The translations under genes were made by a program, and so were the position numbers. A stretch of DNA of 6,912 nucleotides from Gammaproteobacteria bacterium (GTDB lineage Bacteria > Pseudomonadota > Gammaproteobacteria > Woeseiales > Woeseiaceae), in assembly GCA_002717685.1 (NCBI GenBank), contig PBBK01000017.1, forward strand, positions 1-6,912, given 5' to 3'. Of the stretch, positions 4,305-6,912 are shown in pieces (within the stretch, counting starts at the first letter, position 1; every line of letters starts with the position of its first letter). The notes under the pieces are model-generated. The model was given only the letters and a program-made list of their open reading frames with translations, did no database searches and had not been told where the DNA came from.

Positions 4305-6912
4305 GTGGCAAACTTTTTAGCAAATATTTTTGGTAGCCGTAATCAACGCCTATTAAGGCAGTTTTCAACAACTGTACAATCAATTAATCATCTTGAAGAA
4401 AGCATGATTGCTCTTAATGATGATCAATTGGCGAATAAAACCATAGAATTTAAAAAACGCTTTGATAGTGGAGAGTCACTGGAAAGTTTGTTAATTGAAG
4501 TTTTTTCTGTTGTTAGAGAGACATCAAAGAGAACCTTAGGAATGAGACCATTTGATGTGCAGCTTATTGGCGGTATGGTTCTACATCAGGGAAACATTGC
4601 TGAAATGCGAACGGGAGAAGGAAAAACTTTAGTAGCAACTCTTCCAGCATACCTAAATTCTCTTAGTGGTAAGGGTGTTCACATTGTTACAGTTAACGAG
4701 TATTTAGCACAACGAGACGCAGATTGGATGAGACCAGTGTATGAATTTCTTGGTCTAAAGGTTGGTGTTGCCAAGAGCGGCCAATCCCATGATGAAAAAA
4801 AAGAGGCTTATAGCTCTGATATAACTTACTTAACAAACAATGAACTTGGATTTGATTATCTTAGAGATAATTTATCATTTTCGTTGAGTGATAAAGTTCA
4901 ACGTGATTTAAATTTTGTAATTGTTGATGAAGTTGATTCAATTCTAATTGATGAAGCTCGAACACCCTTGATTATTTCAGGACCTACGGAAGAAAATACT
5001 GATCTCTATCTAAAAATTAATAAATTAATCCCTAAATTACAACTCCAAGAGAATGAAGATGGGCCAGGGGATTTTGGAAAAGATGAAAAATCAAAACAAA
5101 TACATATCACAGAAGAAGGTCATCAACATGTTGAAGAACTAATGATGAATTCAGGTCTACTCGAAGAAGGACAAAGTCTTTATGATGCCGGGAATATTAG
5201 ATTATTACACCACTTGAACGCCGCTCTTCGAGCTCACGTAATGTTTCATCGAGATGTTGACTATATCGTTAAGGAGGGTGAAATTGTCATTGTTGATGAA
5301 TTTACTGGGAGAACAATGCCAGGACGAAGATGGTCTGATGGTTTACATCAAGCGATAGAAGCAAAAGAGAATGTCGCTGTAAAAGAAGAAAATCAAACAG
5401 TTGCATCTATTACTTTTCAAAACTATTTTCGTTTATATAGCAATCTTTCGGGTATGACTGGAACTGCTGATACAGAAGCATTTGAATTTCAATCAATTTA
5501 TAATCTTGAAGTTGTCGTCATCCCAACCCATAAAAAAATGATAAGACAGGATCATCCAGATCTTGTCTATCTTACTCAAAAAGGCAAATTCGAAGCCATA
5601 ATCGAGGATATTACCGAATGTAGATTAAGACAACAGCCAGCTTTGGTAGGTACTACTTCTATTGAAACTTCAGAGTTCCTCTCATCGCTTTTGAAACAAA
5701 AAAAAATAGACCATCAAGTTTTAAATGCAAAGCAACATGACAAAGAGGCACTAATTATTCAGCAAGCAGGTCAGCCAGGCAGCATCACTATTGCAACTAA
5801 TATGGCTGGCCGCGGGACTGATATTGTTCTCGGTGGTAATTTAGAAGCTAAACTTCAATCTCTAGATAGTGATTCTGACCAAAATAAAATTAGATTGGCT
5901 TGGAAGAAAGAACATCAAACAGTAATTGATGCCGGAGGATTGCATATAATTGGTACGGAAAGACATGAATCAAGAAGAATTGACAATCAACTGAGAGGTC
6001 GTTCTGGTCGGCAAGGAGATCCGGGTTCAAGTCGTTTTTATTTGTCAATGGAAGATAATTTGATGCGAATCTTTGGTGACCCGGAAAGAACTAAGTCTCT
6101 ATTATCTAAAGCTGGAATGAAAGAAGGTGAGGCGATAGAAAGCAAATTGTTGACTCGACAAATAGAGCGAGCACAACGTAAAGTTGAAACTCATAATTTC
6201 GATATACGTAAAAATCTTCTTGAATATGATGATGTTGCCAATGATCAAAGAAAAGTTATCTATCATCAGCGAAACGAACTAATGGAAGCAGATGAAATAT
6301 CTGAATCTGTAGCCAATATTCGAGAAGAAGTTATTATTTCACTAGTGAATCGATATATACCATCCGGTTCTCTTGAAGAACAATGGGATCCAGATGGATT
6401 GATGCATGCATTTGAACATGAATTTCTACTTCCATTAAAGATTTCTCAATGGATTAAGGATGACCCAAAAATGAATGAAGATATGATCCTTGATCGTTGT
6501 ATAGAAAAAGCACAACATGCATATAAAGAAAAAGAAGAGTCTATCGGTTCAAATCTAATGCGAATGGTCGAGAAAGAAATCATGCTCAAGCAACTCGATA
6601 TCCATTGGAAAGAACATCTTGCGGCTATGGATCATTTACGCCAGGGGATAGGATTAAGAGGATATGGACAGAAAAACCCTAAGCAAGAATATAAGCGTGA
6701 AGGGTTTGAGATGTTTGGTGAGATGCTCGATCAGATTAAACATGATGCCATAAGTTTGCTTTCACGCATCCGAATACAGAATGAGCAAGACGTAACTAAA
6801 ATGGAAGAACAAAGAAGAGCCGAGCAATCCATGGAATTTAAGCATGCTGAATCATCTGCGCTTACTAATAATGAAGATAAAACCATATCTCAAAACGTGG
6901 CGGGCGAAAATG
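4305..6912 (+). CDS. secA: Preprotein translocase ATPase SecA, 3' end cut off by window
   Basis: Motor ATPase that pushes unfolded preproteins through SecYEG at the inner membrane. I read the frame from GTG at 4305 to the window edge without a stop or frameshift: 869 whole codons, against 901 in E. coli. Visible parts: amphipathic N-terminus with IFGSRNQR (8-15); Q motif MRPFDVQ (80-86); Walker A MRTGEGKT (101-108, Lys 107); DEVD box (208-211) followed by [12 protein letters not shown]; preprotein-binding region; second nucleotide-binding fold with [13 protein letters not shown] (Arg 503 in it); [23 protein letters not shown] (550-572, the motif VI arginine finger region); the helical scaffold with [18 protein letters not shown]; and [21 protein letters not shown] in the C-domain. 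The variable linker is present, but the zinc-binding CPCGSGKKYKQCH-type tail, which binds SecB and lipid, would lie just past the window. Diverges from the dciA-type gene; no secM precedes it. Confidence 0.98.
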   Translation, partial: MANFLANIFGSRNQRLLRQFSTTVQSINHLEESMIALNDDQLANKTIEFKKRFDSGESLESLLIEVFSVVRETSKRTLGMRPFDVQLIGGMVLHQGNIAEMRTGEGKTLVATLPAYLNSLSGKGVHIVTVNEYLAQRDADWMRPVYEFLGLKVGVAKSGQSHDEKKEAYSSDITYLTNNELGFDYLRDNLSFSLSDKVQRDLNFVIVDEVDSILIDEARTPLIISGPTEENTDLYLKINKLIPKLQLQENEDGPGDFGKDEKSKQIHITEEGHQHVEELMMNSGLLEEGQSLYDAGNIRLLHHLNAALRAHVMFHRDVDYIVKEGEIVIVDEFTGRTMPGRRWSDGLHQAIEAKENVAVKEENQTVASITFQNYFRLYSNLSGMTGTADTEAFEFQSIYNLEVVVIPTHKKMIRQDHPDLVYLTQKGKFEAIIEDITECRLRQQPALVGTTSIETSEFLSSLLKQKKIDHQVLNAKQHDKEALIIQQAGQPGSITIATNMAGRGTDIVLGGNLEAKLQSLDSDSDQNKIRLAWKKEHQTVIDAGGLHIIGTERHESRRIDNQLRGRSGRQGDPGSSRFYLSMEDNLMRIFGDPERTKSLLSKAGMKEGEAIESKLLTRQIERAQRKVETHNFDIRKNLLEYDDVANDQRKVIYHQRNELMEADEISESVANIREEVIISLVNRYIPSGSLEEQWDPDGLMHAFEHEFLLPLKISQWIKDDPKMNEDMILDRCIEKAQHAYKEKEESIGSNLMRMVEKEIMLKQLDIHWKEHLAAMDHLRQGIGLRGYGQKNPKQEYKREGFEMFGEMLDQIKHDAISLLSRIRIQNEQDVTKMEEQRRAEQSMEFKHAESSALTNNEDKTISQNVAGEN

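Noticed and set aside
4304..4306. GTG at 4304 as the secA start
   Set aside because: That frame stops at TAG (4319-4321) after five codons; the conserved SecA frame uses the overlapping GTG at 4305.

Overview
The window holds the 3' end of a division and cell wall (dcw) cluster followed by secA, in the gene order known from Gammaproteobacteria: ddl (5' end cut off), ftsQ, ftsA, lpxC, a small minus-strand dciA-type gene (DUF721), and secA (3' end cut off). The DNA is AT-rich, roughly upper-30s % GC by eye. All the proteins resemble gammaproteobacterial forms. The A/T-ending codons and short spacers would suit a low-GC lineage such as a Legionella/Coxiella-like or marine or symbiotic gammaproteobacterium. 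This placement rests on remembered family sequences, not on a search.

Layout. Positions 2-718 are the last three quarters of D-alanine:D-alanine ligase. Positions 743-1486 are ftsQ and 1524-2768 are ftsA with a GTG start, all on the plus strand with gaps of 24 and 37 bases, so probably one transcript. A 128-base AT-rich gap (2769-2896) follows, then lpxC (2897-3808). The dciA-type gene (3812-4120, minus) converges on lpxC with only three bases between the stop codons. A 184-base divergent spacer (4121-4304) separates it from secA, which starts with GTG at 4305 and runs open to the window edge at 6912. No stretch longer than 300 bases lacks a gene.

The main observation is an absence. In the canonical order ftsA is followed by ftsZ and then lpxC. 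Here lpxC comes directly after ftsA, with no ftsZ and no recognisable ftsZ remnant. FtsA itself looks intact: its ATPase motifs, its probable FtsZ-facing segment and its C-terminal membrane-targeting helix are all present. FtsZ is therefore more likely relocated than lost, but the window cannot decide this.

How the genes work together: Ddl makes the D-Ala-D-Ala dipeptide for peptidoglycan, FtsQ and FtsA belong to the division machinery, LpxC commits carbon to lipid A, and SecA drives protein export. DciA-type proteins load the replicative helicase. There is no secM between lpxC and secA, so the translation-arrest control of secA known from E. coli is not available here. I found no CRISPR array, insertion sequence, rRNA or tRNA, and nothing that looks like a wholly new system.
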